Positions 62,603-64,000 of a DNA stretch of 64,000 nucleotides are shown here, piece after piece. A program made the translations under genes and the position numbers. The notes under the pieces were generated by a model. It saw nothing but the letters and a program-made list of their open reading frames with translations. It was not told the DNA's origin and ran no database searches. Positions within the stretch are counted from its first letter, which is position 1. The number at the start of each line of letters is the position of its first letter. This stretch comes from Agrobacterium tumefaciens (GTDB lineage: Bacteria > Pseudomonadota > Alphaproteobacteria > Rhizobiales > Rhizobiaceae), in assembly GCF_009649785.1 (NCBI RefSeq), contig NZ_WJOK01000004.1, forward strand, positions 186,001-250,000, given 5' to 3'.

Positions 62603-63334
62603 ATGGCGACAGTTTCGGTGACACATATTTTGATCGTGGATGACGATCCGGAGATACGCACATTGCTAGCGAAATATCTCGGCTCGCAGGGGTTTCGCGT
62701 TTCGATGGCAGCCGACAGGCGTGAGTTCGAAGAACAGTTCGCCTGCTCCGATCCGGATCTCATCGTGCTCGACGTGATGCTGCCGGATGGTTCCGGCCTC
62801 GATATCTGCCGTGATCTGCAAGGCCGCCGGCCGCGCACGCCCGTCATTCTCCTGACAGCGCTCAAGGAGGATGTCGACCGGATCGTCGGGCTGGAAATCG
62901 GCGCCGACGACTATCTTGGCAAACCTTTCAATCCGCGAGAACTAACGGCGCGGATCAAGGCCGTGCTGCGCCGCGCATTACCTCAGGAAGTACCTCGCGG
63001 CTCATCCACCGCTTATGGTTTTGCGGACTTCACCGCCGATCCGGAACAGCGCTCCGTCATCCACGCCGGCGGTGAGAGGATCGAGCTGACGGGGGCGGAG
63101 TTCGATCTGCTGAAAGTCTTCCTCGACAGGCCCGGCCGGCTTCTTTCCCGCGATCAGCTGCTCGATCTCACGCAGGGCAAGGACCGGGGACCGTTCGACC
63201 GCTCCGTCGACGTGTTGATGAGCCGGTTGCGCAAGAAGCTCGAAACCGATGCCCGGGCTCCGATCTTCAAGACCGTTCGCAATGGCGGTTACCAGATGAC
63301 GGTTCAGGTCAGAACCCTGCCGGTGCATCGATGA
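62603..63334 (+). CDS. OmpR-family response regulator
   Basis: 243 residues. The receiver domain has acidic residues at D13-D15, phospho-acceptor D57 (LIVLDVMLPDGSG), T85 and K107. A winged-helix DNA-binding domain (about 145-235, LTGAEFDLLKVFLDRPGRLLSRDQLL) follows. The chosen ATG at 62603 starts the receiver just before its first strand, with AAAAGG upstream; an ATG about 30 bases earlier is possible. It overlaps the kinase gene by 4 bases (ATGA). Confidence 0.93.
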   Translation: MATVSVTHILIVDDDPEIRTLLAKYLGSQGFRVSMAADRREFEEQFACSDPDLIVLDVMLPDGSGLDICRDLQGRRPRTPVILLTALKEDVDRIVGLEIGADDYLGKPFNPRELTARIKAVLRRALPQEVPRGSSTAYGFADFTADPEQRSVIHAGGERIELTGAEFDLLKVFLDRPGRLLSRDQLLDLTQGKDRGPFDRSVDVLMSRLRKKLETDARAPIFKTVRNGGYQMTVQVRTLPVHR

Positions 63335-64000
63335 GCTCGCTCAGAAACCGTATCGCCGCACTATTGATCGTCTCCATCATCGCGGTCATCGCGCTTGCAA
63401 CTGTGGTGGCCGATCAGACATTGCAGCCGCCGCCGCCAGATGCCACCATCGAGCCCGTTGCCCGCAGCCTTGCCTTTGCCGTGACCATGGCCGAACGCGA
63501 TCCCTCGCTGCAACAACCCGGCTATTTCCGCATCGAACAGAAGCCGCCTGAAGGTGATCTCGACGGAATGCTTTCGGAGTTTCTAGAAAAGGCCCTTGCA
63601 CAGGTTGGCGAGCCGCGCACTGCAATTGTGATCCGCGCGCCGGGAAGTAATGCCCCGGTGGCGGCTATAGCGCTGGAAAAAAGCGGGTGGCTGGTCGCGG
63701 AAATTCCGCATATGGGCCCTCCCCCGGGCGGCTGGAAGATTTTCGGCATGTGGATCGGGCTGATCATTCTTGGCAGTGCTGCTGTTTCCATTTTTGCCGC
63801 CAGAAAAATCACCCGCCCCCTCGACATGCTGGAAAACGCCGCTGCAAGCATCGGACCCGATGGTTCGCTACCCCATTTGTCGGAAACAGGTCCGGGTGAA
63901 ATCCGCGCCACGGCGCGAGCCTTGAACGAACTCGCCCGCCGCCTGAAGGCGGCAATGGAAAGCCGAATGCGTCTCGTCGCAGCCGCTGGCCATGACTTGA
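63331..64000 (+). CDS. Sensor histidine kinase (3' end cut off)
   Basis: The visible 223 residues are the sensor half of an EnvZ-type kinase. A first membrane helix is at about 8-28, a periplasmic domain at 29-137, a second helix near 138-160 and HAMP at about 160-212. The protein then enters the H-box, with H221 in AAAGHDL the expected phosphorylated histidine, at the right edge. It is translationally coupled to the response regulator. The periplasmic loop is short and proline-rich near PPPPDAT. Confidence 0.92.
   Translation, partial: MSSLRNRIAALLIVSIIAVIALATVVADQTLQPPPPDATIEPVARSLAFAVTMAERDPSLQQPGYFRIEQKPPEGDLDGMLSEFLEKALAQVGEPRTAIVIRAPGSNAPVAAIALEKSGWLVAEIPHMGPPPGGWKIFGMWIGLIILGSAAVSIFAARKITRPLDMLENAAASIGPDGSLPHLSETGPGEIRATARALNELARRLKAAMESRMRLVAAAGHDL

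Noticed and set aside
1-64000. Search for CRISPR arrays, prophage, transposase genes, tRNAs, rRNAs or toxin-antitoxin pairs
   Set aside because: No repeat-spacer pattern, integrase, transposase or cloverleaf was recognised; the window appears to be stable accessory/core chromosome.

Overview
The window looks like a chromosome segment of a Rhizobiaceae alphaproteobacterium, most like Agrobacterium/Rhizobium. This is judged from protein style, dense ABC-transporter operons, frequent GTG/TTG starts and a cspA-rpsU small-gene cluster; no 16S rRNA gene or other definitive species marker is present. No tRNA, rRNA, CRISPR, prophage or insertion sequence was seen. Most of the window is scavenging and catabolic capacity, with envelope and stress functions at the right end.

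Layout. 0-0.5 kb: an ECF sigma factor cut by the left edge. 0.7-5.7 kb: a PotABCD-type transporter operon ending in a hydantoin/Asp-Glu racemase-like gene. 6-9.6 kb: a GntR/FCD regulator with a polar amino-acid ABC transporter. 9.8-10.8 kb: a DEDDh exonuclease. 11-16 kb: a sigma-54 circuit in which an AcoR-like activator faces a palindromic activator site and a -24/-12 promoter driving a butanediol-dehydrogenase-like enzyme and a flavin monooxygenase. 16-19.5 kb: a lipoprotein, a lytic transglycosylase and a soluble double-PAS chemoreceptor. 20-25 kb: a VOC protein and ugpBAEC (glycerol-3-phosphate uptake). 25.5-29.6 kb: an NtaA/SnaA-type FMN monooxygenase and an Ssu/Tau-type transporter, probably for an organosulfur or related compound.

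29.6-36.4 kb is an arabinofuranoside module: a one-component ArsR-type regulator with a large sensor-like C-terminus, a GH51 arabinofuranosidase and a complete sugar ABC transporter. 36.5-42.7 kb has a lone sugar-binding protein divergent from an operon of LacI regulator, DUF2264 protein, 2-hydroxyacid dehydrogenase and TIM-barrel isomerase. 42.9-52.7 kb has a second sugar transporter, a TetR regulator and a catabolic operon of two Gfo/Idh/MocA oxidoreductases, a DUF993 aldolase-like protein and an isomerase. A near-identical 14-bp palindrome lies before both halves and ties them into one regulon. This pathway, whose substrate I cannot name, is the best candidate here for an undescribed system.

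52.7-56.5 kb is an island of very small genes with strong ribosome-binding sites: cspA with a hairpin around its Shine-Dalgarno, rpsU, two single-span membrane microproteins and several basic or disordered proteins. 56.5-58.1 kb pairs an OafA-like acyltransferase with a second acyl carrier protein. 58.1-64 kb is an envelope-stress-like module: MacAB with a small secreted protein and a periplasmic Spy-like protein, divergent from an OmpR-type response regulator and a sensor kinase cut by the right edge.

A recurring pattern is a GC-rich hairpin in the gap directly after a solute-binding-protein gene; four unrelated transporter operons have it between binding protein and first permease.
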